NCBI RefSeq assembly: GCF_019049625.1
Contig: NZ_JAFMOY010000106.1
Coordinates: 1 to 47,915, forward strand
Source: Rahnella ecdela
GTDB taxonomy: Bacteria; Pseudomonadota; Gammaproteobacteria; Enterobacterales; Enterobacteriaceae
Reading direction: 5' to 3'
DNA: 47,915 nucleotides
Shown: piece by piece, positions 1 through 9,377 of the stretch
Position numbering within the stretch: the first letter of the stretch is position 1
Layout of the letters: each line of letters opens with the position of its first letter
Program-made: the position numbers and the translations under genes
Notes under the pieces: generated by a model
What the model was told of the DNA's origin: nothing
Seen by the model: only the letters and a program-made list of their open reading frames with translations
Databases searched by the model: none

Positions 1-871
1 GGGTGTCGGGCTGATTGCGATGATGTCGCCGCTGGTGCTCGGCAACGGTTTTGAAGTGATTGACTTAATACTCAACAACGGCGATTTACAGACGTCACTG
101 CTGGTGCTGTTAGTGCTGAAAATTATCGCCACGGCGATCACCATCGGTTCCGGCGCGGTGGGCGGATTATTTACGCCGTCGCTACTGATTGGTGCAGCCG
201 GCGGGGCGCTGGTGTGTACTTTTCTGCAATGGCTGGGATTTGATCCCGGTCCGGTCGGGCTTTATGCCGCCATCGGCATGAGTGCGTTGCTGGCGGCGAC
301 CAGCCACGCGCCGCTGATGTCGATCATGATGGCATTCGAAATGACCCTCAACAGTTCGCTGTTGTTCCCGCTGATGCTGGCGACGGCGATCTCTTATGTG
401 GTCGCCTCGCGTCTTAAAGTCGGCGGAACCTATCCGGTGCTGACGCGGCATAATGCGCGGTTTGCGGCGAAGAATGCCTTTGAATACAGCACCGTGGCCT
501 CGCTGATTTCGCCGTGTTCGAAAATGTACGTTGACGCGTCGCTGTCCGAAGTGGTCAGCGAAGGGCTGAAACAGCGCACGCGTTATGTGTATGTGGTGGA
601 TCGCGAAGAGCGTTTTCTGGGCGTGGTTCCGACTAACGTGGTGGCCGCCGGACTGATTGATGGCAGCGTGAAATCCGACAGCCCGTTGGATTCGTTTATC
701 GAGCAGGAATTTACGACGATTTTCCAGCAGGCCAGTTATGAGCAGGCGTGGGCGATGTTCAGCAACTCCCCGCTGGAACGTTTGCCGGTGCTGGAAAACG
801 CTGAATCCCGCCGCCTGCTGGGGGTCATTACTAAAGCGTCACTGCTCAATAAAGCCAAAGATTTCCTGTAG
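1..871 (+). CDS. clcB: ClC-family chloride channel/transporter, C-terminal part (partial at window edge)
   Basis: The reading frame is already open at base 2, so the gene starts before the window. Visible are the last membrane helices of a ClC chloride transporter: the glycine-rich GSGAVGGLFTPSLLIGAA segment matches the conserved GxFxP selectivity-filter region of the family, followed by hydrophobic helices up to about residue 130 of the visible part. A cytosolic tail with two CBS-like units follows (RYVYVVDREERFLGVVP and RLPVLENAESRRLLGVI). A CBS tail fits ClcB (YnfJ/MriT) or a related ClC protein better than ClcA, which in E. coli lacks CBS domains. ClC proteins move chloride across the inner membrane, often coupled to protons and linked to acid resistance. 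It ends in TAG at 869-871. The family is secure; the exact paralogue is less so. Confidence 0.85.
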   Translation, partial: GVGLIAMMSPLVLGNGFEVIDLILNNGDLQTSLLVLLVLKIIATAITIGSGAVGGLFTPSLLIGAAGGALVCTFLQWLGFDPGPVGLYAAIGMSALLAATSHAPLMSIMMAFEMTLNSSLLFPLMLATAISYVVASRLKVGGTYPVLTRHNARFAAKNAFEYSTVASLISPCSKMYVDASLSEVVSEGLKQRTRYVYVVDREERFLGVVPTNVVAAGLIDGSVKSDSPLDSFIEQEFTTIFQQASYEQAWAMFSNSPLERLPVLENAESRRLLGVITKASLLNKAKDFL

Positions 872-877
872 TAGCTT

Positions 878-1350
878 TTAACCGTCATCCTGACGTTTAA
901 ATGCATACCAGCCAGCCAGCAGGGTAAACGCGCCGACGATCACCACCAGCAGCATAAAACCGCGGTGACCACCAGTTGCTGATGGCAGCTCAGCCACAGC
1001 GTCGAAACTTCATCACTGGTTTCATCCGGGCGAAAAATGACGTCGTTGAGTACCGCCAGTAATGTATCGTCGAGCCGTTCAATACGCGTACTGCGTGAAC
1101 CTTCGCGAATTCCTTCAAATAAAACCTCTCCAACGCCAAAATGTTTTTTCAGCCATTTTTCAGACATGGCGTGATTAAGATTTACGGGGATCCAGACAAA
1201 CCCTTTGTCGTGGCAAATCTGCTGATACGCTTCCTGCACCTGTTGCGAAGAAACGCGTTCGGCAGGGCGGTCGGGGCGAGAAACGAAGCCATAGATCATT
1301 CTGGTGACTTCATCGTTGAAATTGAGAAGGGCGGGTTTTTCTGTCTGCAT
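878..1350 (-). pseudogene. CorA/ZntB-type metal transporter remnant with internal deletion
   Basis: From ATG at 1350 the frame encodes about 108 residues resembling the cytosolic N-terminus of CorA-family transporters (WIPVNLNHAMSEKWLKKHFGV, then FEGIREGSRSTRIERLDDTLLAVLNDVIF, ending LWLSCHQQLVVT). At about 962-966 it runs directly into sequence that, in another frame, encodes a last transmembrane helix plus basic tail (GFMLLVVIVGAFTLLAGWYA then FKRQDDG) stopping at 878-880. CorA proteins are usually around 320 residues, so roughly 190 residues, including the GMN-loop helix, are missing and the two ends are out of frame. The intact frame ends in unrelated residues VLCCWW. This looks like a single deletion, not gradual decay, because both preserved ends are clean. 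Confidence 0.7.
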
Positions 1351-1555
1351 TAAGGGCTTCTGGTGGCGAAAACAGGTCGCACCATTACGCCAGACATCGG
1401 CGAAAATACAATATCCAGACTGCTAATTTCACAATTTTGTAATATTCAAAACGACATTACCCCCAATTTTCCTTCTGTTGACTTCACGTCTGACTTTTTT
1501 ATCTCTTTCGGTATATATCCCTGATAAATCATTGACTTAAACTCAACTGAATTTA

Positions 1556-1571
1556 TACCCCCTTAGGGGTA
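1556..1571 (+). promoter_or_regulatory. NarL/NarP 7-2-7 binding site
   Basis: TACCCCCTTAGGGGTA is a perfect 16-base palindrome made of two heptamers separated by TT. The right half fits the NarL consensus (TACYYMT read on the other strand) and the left half differs at its last base only. The 7-2-7 spacing is the arrangement used by phosphorylated NarL and NarP. It lies about 52 bases upstream of the FNR box, fitting nitrate activation of narG. Confidence 0.65.
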
Positions 1572-1608
1572 TCCAGCGTTATGTAAAAACATACACGACG
1601 CGAAGGCG

Positions 1609-1622
1609 TTGATCGCAATCAA
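1609..1622 (+). promoter_or_regulatory. FNR box upstream of narG
   Basis: TTGATCGCAATCAA matches the FNR consensus TTGAT-N4-ATCAA at all ten defined positions. It is the expected anaerobic activator site of a narGHJI operon. Confidence 0.85.
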
Positions 1623-1735
1623 GTAGACGCGCGTGTGGGGTGCATACCCTGAGGCCATATTGAGCAATGAAGTTGTATTCCCCGCCATTCACATAATGAC
1701 AAAGCGCCACAGGCCTTTGCACAGGAGAGTCCCGG

Positions 1736-4700
1736 ATGAGCAAGTTTCTTGACCGGTTTCGCTATTTCAAACAGCTAGCTGAACCTTTTGCTGACGGCCA
1801 CGGCCAGACGCTGGATACCAATCGTGACTGGGAAGACGGCTACCGTAGCCGCTGGCAGCACGACAAAGTGGTGCGATCCACCCACGGGGTGAACTGCACC
1901 GGTTCATGCAGCTGGAAGATTTACGTTAAAAACGGTCTGGTCACCTGGGAAACCCAGCAGACCGACTATCCGCGCACCCGTCCGGACTTGCCAAACCACG
2001 AGCCGCGTGGCTGTCCGCGTGGTGCCAGCTATTCCTGGTATCTCTACAGTGCGAACCGCCTGAAATATCCGCTGATGCGCAAAAAGCTGATCCAGTTATG
2101 GCGTGAAGCGAAACTGAAACACAGTGACCCGGTCGATGCCTGGGGTTCTATCATCAACCAGCCGGAAAAAGCCAAAGAATATAAAGCAGCACGTGGCCGC
2201 GGTGGTTTTGTGCGTTCCAGCTGGCAGGAAGTCAATGAGCTGATTGCGGCGTCCAACGTCTATACCGCCAAAACTTTCGGCCCGGATCGCATTATCGGCT
2301 TCTCGCCAATTCCGGCAATGTCGATGGTGTCTTACGCTTCCGGTGCGCGTTATCTGTCACTGATTGGCGGCGTATGTCTGAGTTTCTACGACTGGTATTG
2401 CGATTTGCCACCGGCTTCTCCGCAGACCTGGGGCGAGCAGACTGACGTGCCGGAATCGGCTGACTGGTACAACTCTTCTTATATTATCGCCTGGGGTTCT
2501 AACGTTCCGCAGACCCGAACGCCGGACGCCCACTTCTTTACCGAAGTGCGCTACAAAGGCACCAAAACCGTTGCCATAACGCCGGATTATGCCGAAATCG
2601 CCAAGATTTGCGACCAGTGGCTGGCACCGAAACAAGGCACCGACAGCGCACTGGCGCTGGCAATGGGCCATGTGATCCTCAAATCCTTCCATATTGATAA
2701 TCCAAGCCAGTACTTCACTGACTACGTGCGCCGTTACACCGACATGCCGATGCTGGTGATGCTCGAACCGCGCGAAGACGGCTCTTACGCCGCAGGCCGT
2801 ATGCTGCGTGCGTCTGATCTGGTGGATAACCTCGGTCAGGAAAATAACCCGCAGTGGAAAACTATCGCCTTTGATGAAAATACCGGCGAACTGGTGTCTC
2901 CGCTGGGTTCGATTGGTTACCGCTGGGGCGAGAAAGGCCAGTGGAATCTGGAATCCCGCGAAGGGAAAGACCATAAAGATGTCAGCCTGAAGCTGAGCCT
3001 GCTCGACGACCACGATGAAGTCGTTAACGTCGGTTATCCGTACTTCGGCGGCGCGGTCAGCGAACACTTCAACAGCGTCGCGCTGGAAGAAATCCTGATG
3101 CACAAACTGCCGGTCAAACGTCTGCAACTGGCGGATGGCAGCACCGGTCTGGTCGCCAGCGTGTATGACCTGACGCTGGCGAACTACGGCATTGAACGCG
3201 GTCTGAACGATGAAAACTGCGCGCAAAGTTATGACGAAATCAAAGCGTATACGCCAGGCTGGGCCGAGAAAATCACCGGCGTTTCCCAGCAAAACATTGA
3301 ACGTATCGCGCATGAGTTTGCCGATAACGCCAACAAAACGCACGGCCGTTCGATGATCATCGTCGGTGCCGGGATGAATCACTGGTATCACCTCGACATG
3401 AATTACCGCGGCCTGATCAACATGCTGGTCTTCTGCGGTTGCGTCGGTCAGAGCGGTGGCGGCTGGGCACACTACGTCGGGCAGGAAAAACTGCGTCCGC
3501 AGACCGGCTGGCAACCGCTGGCATTCGGCCTCGACTGGCAGCGTCCGCCACGCCAGATGAACAGCACCTCGTTCTTCTACAACCATTCCAGCCAGTGGCG
3601 TTACGAAACTGTCGCGCCGCAGGAACTGCTTTCTCCGCTGGCCGATAAGTCTAAATTCACCGGCAGCATGATTGACTACAACGTGCGCGCCGAACGTATG
3701 GGCTGGTTGCCGTCTGCGCCACAGCTGAGTGTCAACCCGCTGCACATCGCGGAACAGGCGAAAGCCGCCGGTTTATCTCCGGCAGATTTCACCGTCGCAG
3801 CCCTGAAAGATGGTAGCGTGCGGTTTGCCGCTGAACAGCCGGACAATCCGCAGAACTTCCCGCGTAACCTGTTCGTCTGGCGGTCCAACCTGCTGGGTTC
3901 TTCCGGTAAAGGCCACGAGTACATGCTGAAATACCTGCTGGGTACTGAACACGGTATTCAGGGAGATGACCTCGGTATTCAGGGTGGCGTAATGCCGGAA
4001 GAAGTCGAATGGCAGGCGCAGGGCGGCGAAGGCAAACTGGATCTGGTGGTGACACTTGATTTCCGTATGTCCAGCACCTGTCTGTATTCCGACATCGTTC
4101 TGCCGACCGCGACCTGGTACGAAAAAGACGACATGAATACATCGGACATGCATCCGTTTATTCACCCGCTGTCTGCGGCTGTGGATCCGGCATGGGATTC
4201 AAAAAGCGACTGGGAAATTTACAAAGGCATCGCCAAGGAATTCTCCCGCGTCTGTGTCGGGCATCTGGGTGTGGAAACTGACGTTGTCACCATGCCAATT
4301 CAGCACGATTCTGCTGCTGAACTGGCGCAGCCGTTTGGCGTGGAAGACTGGAAAAAAGGCGAATGTGACCTTATCCCGGGACGTACCGCACCGCACCTGA
4401 TGACCGTTGAACGCGATTATCCGAATACTTACGAGCGCTTCACGTCGGTCGGACCGTTGCTGGAAAAACTCGGTAACGGTGGTAAAGGCATCAGCTGGAA
4501 TACCGACAGCGAAGTCGATTTACTGAAAAAACTCAATTACACCAAACCGGACGGCGCCGCCAAAGGCCAGCCGATGATTAATTCCGCGATTGATGCAGCA
4601 GAAGTCATCCTGACGCTGGCACCGGAAACCAACGGTCAGGTGGCAGTGAAAGCCTGGGCGGCACTGAGTGAAAATACCGGCCGCGACCATACGCATCTGG

Positions 4701-5500
4701 CGCTGAATAAAGAAGACGAGAAAATCCGCTTCCGCGATATTCAGGCACAGCCGCGCAAAATCATCTCGAGCCCGACATGGTCTGGTCTGGAAGATGAACA
4801 CGTGTCTTACAACGCCTGTTACACCAACGTGCATGAGCTCATCCCGTGGCGCACGCTGTCCGGCCGTCAGCAGTTGTATCAGGATCACGCGTGGATGCGT
4901 GCCTTCGGTGAAAGCCTGCTGGTGTATCGTCCGCCAATCGACACCCGCGCAGCGCAGCCGTTGCTGAATGCGAAACCGAACGGTAATCCGGAAATGGCGC
5001 TGAACTTCCTGACGCCGCACCAGAAATGGGGCATTCACTCCACCTACAGCGACAACCTGCTGATGCTGACCTTAAGTCGCGGCGGCCCGATTGTCTGGCT
5101 GAGTGAAGACGATGCGACAAAACTGGGTATCGAAGATAACGACTGGATCGAAGCTTTCAACGCCAACGGCTCGCTGAGTGCCCGTGCGGTGGTCAGCCAG
5201 CGCGTACCGGCGGGGATGACCATGATGTATCACGCACAGGAACGCATCGTGAATATTCCGGGCTCGGAAATCAGCCAGCAGCGCGGCGGTATCCACAACT
5301 CCGTGACCCGCGTGTGCCCGAAACCGACCCATATGATCGGCGGCTATGCGCAGCTGGCCTACGGTTTCAACTATTACGGCACGGTCGGTTCTAACCGCGA
5401 TGAGTTTGTAATTGTACGCAAAATGAACCGTATCGACTGGTTAGACGATGAAGGTAATGACTACGTGCAGGACGCCGTGCAACAGGAGAAAGCCAAATGA
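1736..5500 (+). CDS. narG: respiratory nitrate reductase A, alpha (catalytic) subunit
   Basis: This 1254-residue protein is close to the E. coli NarG length (1247) and nearly identical to it at the N-terminus. It reduces nitrate to nitrite at a bis-MGD molybdenum cofactor on the cytoplasmic face of the inner membrane, as part of NarGHI. The FS0 [4Fe-4S] ligands are visible as His50, Cys54, Cys58 and Cys93 (HGVNCTGSC, then RGCPRG). Asp223 in FYDWYCDLPP is the expected Mo ligand. No twin-arginine signal is present, as expected for this cytoplasm-facing enzyme. ATG at 1736 follows AGGAG by about nine bases. It is the first gene of narGHJI, with the stop overlapping narH by four bases, and is probably induced by FNR and NarL. 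Confidence 0.98.
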   Translation: MSKFLDRFRYFKQLAEPFADGHGQTLDTNRDWEDGYRSRWQHDKVVRSTHGVNCTGSCSWKIYVKNGLVTWETQQTDYPRTRPDLPNHEPRGCPRGASYSWYLYSANRLKYPLMRKKLIQLWREAKLKHSDPVDAWGSIINQPEKAKEYKAARGRGGFVRSSWQEVNELIAASNVYTAKTFGPDRIIGFSPIPAMSMVSYASGARYLSLIGGVCLSFYDWYCDLPPASPQTWGEQTDVPESADWYNSSYIIAWGSNVPQTRTPDAHFFTEVRYKGTKTVAITPDYAEIAKICDQWLAPKQGTDSALALAMGHVILKSFHIDNPSQYFTDYVRRYTDMPMLVMLEPREDGSYAAGRMLRASDLVDNLGQENNPQWKTIAFDENTGELVSPLGSIGYRWGEKGQWNLESREGKDHKDVSLKLSLLDDHDEVVNVGYPYFGGAVSEHFNSVALEEILMHKLPVKRLQLADGSTGLVASVYDLTLANYGIERGLNDENCAQSYDEIKAYTPGWAEKITGVSQQNIERIAHEFADNANKTHGRSMIIVGAGMNHWYHLDMNYRGLINMLVFCGCVGQSGGGWAHYVGQEKLRPQTGWQPLAFGLDWQRPPRQMNSTSFFYNHSSQWRYETVAPQELLSPLADKSKFTGSMIDYNVRAERMGWLPSAPQLSVNPLHIAEQAKAAGLSPADFTVAALKDGSVRFAAEQPDNPQNFPRNLFVWRSNLLGSSGKGHEYMLKYLLGTEHGIQGDDLGIQGGVMPEEVEWQAQGGEGKLDLVVTLDFRMSSTCLYSDIVLPTATWYEKDDMNTSDMHPFIHPLSAAVDPAWDSKSDWEIYKGIAKEFSRVCVGHLGVETDVVTMPIQHDSAAELAQPFGVEDWKKGECDLIPGRTAPHLMTVERDYPNTYERFTSVGPLLEKLGNGGKGISWNTDSEVDLLKKLNYTKPDGAAKGQPMINSAIDAAEVILTLAPETNGQVAVKAWAALSENTGRDHTHLALNKEDEKIRFRDIQAQPRKIISSPTWSGLEDEHVSYNACYTNVHELIPWRTLSGRQQLYQDHAWMRAFGESLLVYRPPIDTRAAQPLLNAKPNGNPEMALNFLTPHQKWGIHSTYSDNLLMLTLSRGGPIVWLSEDDATKLGIEDNDWIEAFNANGSLSARAVVSQRVPAGMTMMYHAQERIVNIPGSEISQQRGGIHNSVTRVCPKPTHMIGGYAQLAYGFNYYGTVGSNRDEFVIVRKMNRIDWLDDEGNDYVQDAVQQEKAK

Positions 5501-7032
5501 AAATTCGTTCACAAGTCGGCATGGTGCTGAATCTCGACAAATGCATTGGCTGCCACACCTGTTCCGTGACCTGTAAAAACGTCTGGACCAGCCGCGAAGG
5601 GATGGAATACGCGTGGTTCAATAACGTGGAAACCAAACCAGGTCTGGGTTATCCGCACGACTGGGAAAACCAGGAAAAATGGAAGGGCGGCTGGATCCGC
5701 AAAATCAACGGCAAACTGCAGCCGCGTATGGGTAACAAAGCCAACCTGCTGCATAAAATCTTCGCTAACCCGCACATGCCGGAAATTGATGATTATTACG
5801 AACCGTTTGATTTTGATTATCAGCATCTGCACACCGCGAAAGACAGTAAACATCAACCGGTAGCCCGTCCGCGCTCGCTGCTGACCGGCAAACGCATGAA
5901 GAAAATTGTCGGCGGCCCGAACTGGGAAGACGATCTGGGCACTGAGTTCAGCAAACGTTCTGCCGATCAGAACTTCGCCAACATGCAGAAAGAAATGTAC
6001 GGCGAGTTTGAAAACACCTTTATGGCGTATCTGCCGCGTCTGTGCGAACACTGCCTGAATCCGGCGTGTGTGGCGACCTGTCCGAGCGGCGCGATTTATA
6101 AACGCGGCGAAGACGGCATCGTGCTGATCGACCAGGACAAATGCCGCGGCTGGCGTATGTGCCTGACCGGTTGTCCGTACAAAAAAATCTACTTCAACTG
6201 GAAAAGCGGCAAATCAGAAAAATGTATTTTCTGTTATCCGCGCATCGAAGCGGGCCAGCCAACGGTCTGTTCCGAAACCTGTGTAGGCCGTATCCGTTAT
6301 CTCGGCGTGGTGTTGTACGACGCCGACCGTATTGCAGAAGCGGCATCGGTCGAAAACGACAAAGACTTGTACGAAAGCCAGATGAGCATCTTCCTCGACC
6401 CGAACGATCCGCAAGTGATCGCGCAGGCTGAAAAAGACGGCATTCCGATTTCCGTCATGGACGCCGCGCGCCAGTCGCCGGTTTATAAAATGGCGATTGA
6501 ATGGAAGCTGGCACTGCCGCTGCATCCGGAATACCGCACGCTGCCGATGGTCTGGTACGTGCCACCGCTGTCTCCGATTCAGTCTGCTGCCGACGCCGGT
6601 GCTTTACCGCACAGCGGCGTGCTGCCGGACGTGGAAAGCCTGCGCATTCCTGTGCAATATCTGGCGAATTTGCTGACCGCTGGCGACACCGCGCCGGTAC
6701 TGCGGGCGCTCAAACGTATGCTGGCGATGCGTCACTTCAAACGTGCTGAAACGGTCGATGGGGTCACGGACACCGGCGCGCTGGAACAGGTCGGATTGTC
6801 TGCGGCGCAGGCAGAAGAAATGTACCGCTATCTGGCGATTGCCAATTACGAAGACCGTTTCGTGGTGCCTTCAAGCCATCGTGAACAGGCGCGGGAAGCG
6901 TTCCCGGAAGCCAAAGGCTGTGGTTTCAGCTTCGGTGACGGTTGTCACGGCAGCGACACCAAATTCAACCTGTTCAACAGCAAACGCATCGATGCCATCG
7001 ACATCGGCTCGAAAACAGAAAGGAAGGGCTAA
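5497..7032 (+). CDS. narH: respiratory nitrate reductase A, beta (iron-sulfur) subunit
   Basis: This 511-residue electron-transfer subunit links NarI haems to NarG through four iron-sulfur clusters. Four cysteine groups are visible: Cys16/19/22/26 (CIGCHTCSVTC), Cys183/186/191/195 (CEHCLNPACVATC), CRGWRMCLTGC near residues 216-226, and CIFC plus CSETC near 245-265. In the third group Trp219 replaces a cysteine, the known feature that makes one cluster [3Fe-4S] in NarH. The start codon overlaps the narG stop (ATGA), indicating translational coupling. The stop overlaps the narJ start as TAATG. Confidence 0.98.
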   Translation: MKIRSQVGMVLNLDKCIGCHTCSVTCKNVWTSREGMEYAWFNNVETKPGLGYPHDWENQEKWKGGWIRKINGKLQPRMGNKANLLHKIFANPHMPEIDDYYEPFDFDYQHLHTAKDSKHQPVARPRSLLTGKRMKKIVGGPNWEDDLGTEFSKRSADQNFANMQKEMYGEFENTFMAYLPRLCEHCLNPACVATCPSGAIYKRGEDGIVLIDQDKCRGWRMCLTGCPYKKIYFNWKSGKSEKCIFCYPRIEAGQPTVCSETCVGRIRYLGVVLYDADRIAEAASVENDKDLYESQMSIFLDPNDPQVIAQAEKDGIPISVMDAARQSPVYKMAIEWKLALPLHPEYRTLPMVWYVPPLSPIQSAADAGALPHSGVLPDVESLRIPVQYLANLLTAGDTAPVLRALKRMLAMRHFKRAETVDGVTDTGALEQVGLSAAQAEEMYRYLAIANYEDRFVVPSSHREQAREAFPEAKGCGFSFGDGCHGSDTKFNLFNSKRIDAIDIGSKTERKG

Positions 7033-7754
7033 TGAACAGTTTACGCATCATCGGCCTGCTGCTGGATTATCCGTCTGAAGATCTGTGGGAACACAAGATG
7101 GAGCTCATCGAGGCGGTCACGCAGTCAGCTGAACTGAATTCAGAACAGCGTCTGGATCTGGCGCTGTATATCACGGACTTCTGTAAAAAGGATCTGCTGG
7201 ATACGCAATCGGCCTACACCGGTTTGTTCGATCGTGGCCGTGCTACGTCGTTACTGTTGTTTGAACACGTTCATGGTGAATCCCGTGACCGCGGTCAGGC
7301 AATGGTCGATCTGATGGATCAATACCGCGAAGCTGGCCTTGAAATCGACAGCCGCGAGCTGCCGGATTATCTGCCGCTGTATCTGGAATACCTCACCACA
7401 CGTGGTGAACAGCAGGCCCGTGAAGGGCTGCGGGATATCGCACCGATTCTGGCTCTGCTGAGCGCCCGTTTGCAGGAACGCGACAGCCATTACGCCGAAC
7501 TGTTTGATCTCCTGCTGGTGCTGTCCGGCAGTGATATCGCCACCGAAACGGTGCGCGAAGGGATTAAACAGGAAGCCCGTGATGACACGCCGGCCGCGCT
7601 GGATGCGGTATGGGAAGAGGAGCAAATCAAGTTCCTCGGTGAGCAAAGTTGTGCGTCTGGCGAAGAAGCCGCGCATCAGAAACGCTTTGCCGGTGCGGTT
7701 GCACCACAGTATCTGAACCTTGATGAAATGCCTGCGGGGGAACCACGCAAATGA
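7032..7754 (+). CDS. narJ: nitrate reductase molybdenum cofactor assembly chaperone
   Basis: This 240-residue protein (E. coli NarJ has 236) begins [19 protein letters not shown], typical of the NarJ/TorD-like chaperones. NarJ binds apo-NarG so that the Mo cofactor and FS0 cluster are inserted before membrane attachment; it is not part of the final enzyme. The start was chosen at the ATG overlapping the narH stop (TAATG, 7030-7034), preceded by AGGAAGGG, over an upstream in-frame ATG at 6942 that would lie deep inside narH. The C-terminus, rich in Glu, Ala and Gly, overlaps narI by four bases. Confidence 0.96.
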   Translation: MNSLRIIGLLLDYPSEDLWEHKMELIEAVTQSAELNSEQRLDLALYITDFCKKDLLDTQSAYTGLFDRGRATSLLLFEHVHGESRDRGQAMVDLMDQYREAGLEIDSRELPDYLPLYLEYLTTRGEQQAREGLRDIAPILALLSARLQERDSHYAELFDLLLVLSGSDIATETVREGIKQEARDDTPAALDAVWEEEQIKFLGEQSCASGEEAAHQKRFAGAVAPQYLNLDEMPAGEPRK

Positions 7755-8431
7755 CCGACTTCCTCAACAACTTCTTTTTTAATATCTATCCGTATCTGTG
7801 TGGCACGGTATTTCTGGTCGGCAGCTGGCTGCGATACGACTACGGTCAGTACAGCTGGCGCGCGGGCTCCAGTCAGCTGCTGGAGAAAAAAACGCTGCGC
7901 ATTGCCTCGCCGTTGTTCCACGTGGGTATTCTCGGCATTATCGCCGGTCATGCCTTCGGGATGCTGACGCCGCACTGGATGTATGAATCCTTCCTGCCGG
8001 TGCCGGTGAAACAGCAGATGGCAATGTGGGCGGGCGGCGCGTGTGGCGTGATGACTCTGATCGGCGGCGGTATGCTGGTGTGGCGTCGTCTGAGCAATGA
8101 GCGTGTGCGTGCAACGTCAAGTTTTGGTGACATCATGATCATCATTTTGCTGGTGGTGCAGTGTGCGCTGGGGCTGAGCACTATTCCGTTCTCAGCACAG
8201 CATATGGACGGCAGCGAAATGATGAAACTGGTTGGCTGGGCGCAGTCGGTCGTGACCTTCCGTGGCGGTGCGGCAGCGCATCTGGATGGCGTGGCGTTTA
8301 TCTTCCGCGTACATCTGGTGCTGGGAATGACCTTATTCCTGCTGTTCCCGTTCTGCCGTCTGGTGCATATCTGGAGTGCGCCGGTGGAATATCTGACCCG
8401 TCGTTATCAGCTGGTACGTAATCGTCGCTGA
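7751..8431 (+). CDS. narI: respiratory nitrate reductase gamma subunit (cytochrome b)
   Basis: This 226-residue membrane anchor (E. coli 225) oxidises quinol on the periplasmic side and passes electrons to NarH. Five hydrophobic segments are visible. The four expected haem-ligand histidines are present: His57, His67, His188 and His206, each one position higher than in E. coli (56, 66, 187, 205), so both b haems should be bound. The start overlaps narJ by ATGA. It is the last gene of the operon and is followed by a strong terminator at 8476-8508. Confidence 0.97.
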   Translation: MTDFLNNFFFNIYPYLCGTVFLVGSWLRYDYGQYSWRAGSSQLLEKKTLRIASPLFHVGILGIIAGHAFGMLTPHWMYESFLPVPVKQQMAMWAGGACGVMTLIGGGMLVWRRLSNERVRATSSFGDIMIIILLVVQCALGLSTIPFSAQHMDGSEMMKLVGWAQSVVTFRGGAAAHLDGVAFIFRVHLVLGMTLFLLFPFCRLVHIWSAPVEYLTRRYQLVRNRR

Positions 8432-8461
8432 TTGACCTTCACGGTTTGTGAACTGACGGTT

Positions 8462-8489
8462 TTGACATAAAAACGAAGGGCGCTATTAT
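8462..8489 (+). promoter_or_regulatory. sigma-70 type promoter overlapping the nar terminator
   Basis: TTGACA at 8462-8467 and TATTAT at 8484-8489 are separated by 16 bases. The -35 is perfect and the -10 has one mismatch. The -10 coincides with the loop of the narI terminator, so initiation would fall in or just after its 3' arm, before the Shine-Dalgarno AAGGA at 8516-8520 of the next gene. Confidence 0.5.
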
Positions 8490-8508
8490 GCGCCCTTATC
8501 TTTTTTTT
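8476..8508 (+). terminator. Rho-independent terminator of narGHJI
   Basis: The arms AAGGGCGC and GCGCCCTT pair perfectly around the loop TATTAT. The sequence ATC and eight thymines follow. It sits 45 bases after the narI stop. Confidence 0.9.
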
Positions 8509-8528
8509 ATTGCTCAAGGACGCATCTG

Positions 8529-8768
8529 ATGGCCACCCCAAGACAACCTATGACCGTAGCCCGTCGTTTACTTCGCAACAGCATGATTTTACTGGTTATC
8601 GGTATTGTTGCCACCATTCACGGTTTAGTGGTCGGCAGCCCTGAAACCCCGCCGGGTGAAATGGCACCACAACTGATGCTGGGCATCTGGTTTATCTTTA
8701 TCGGCTGCGTGATGGCGCTGATCAGTTGGCTGGTGATCAGGAACAAGAAGAAGAAAGGGGAGATCTGA
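8529..8768 (+). CDS. small two-helix inner membrane protein, unknown function
   Basis: This 79-residue protein is not recognised. It has a basic N-terminus (MATPRQPMTVARRLLRN), a hydrophobic helix at about residues 18-36, a short proline-rich loop (GSPETPPGEMAP), a second helix at about 48-70 and a strongly basic tail (RNKKKKGEI). By the positive-inside rule both ends should face the cytoplasm. ATG at 8529 follows AAGGA by eight bases. It lies directly behind the nar terminator and probably has its own promoter there. The stop is followed within 20 bases by the repeat element. Coding potential is supported by the RBS and the coherent two-helix topology; function is unknown. Confidence 0.6.
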   Translation: MATPRQPMTVARRLLRNSMILLVIGIVATIHGLVVGSPETPPGEMAPQLMLGIWFIFIGCVMALISWLVIRNKKKKGEI

Positions 8769-8785
8769 GGTCGAGGTTGAATAAC

Positions 8786-9374
<589 letters not shown>

Positions 9375-9377
9375 TTG

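Larger units (their letters stand above)
1351..1735. promoter_or_regulatory. narG upstream regulatory region
   Basis: This 385-base stretch holds no gene. It contains the NarL-type site at 1556-1571 and the FNR box at 1609-1622 described separately. With an FNR centre at 1615.5, a class II FNR promoter would start near 1657, which makes CATACC at 1643-1648 the likeliest -10. The narG ribosome binding site AGGAG lies at about 1722-1726. No narK or narXL gene lies upstream, unlike the E. coli arrangement. Confidence 0.6.

Noticed and set aside
2357-3745. Long antisense frame (462 codons) opposite narG
   Set aside because: It is the shadow of a highly codon-biased gene; narG is certain and the antisense product has no recognisable domain.
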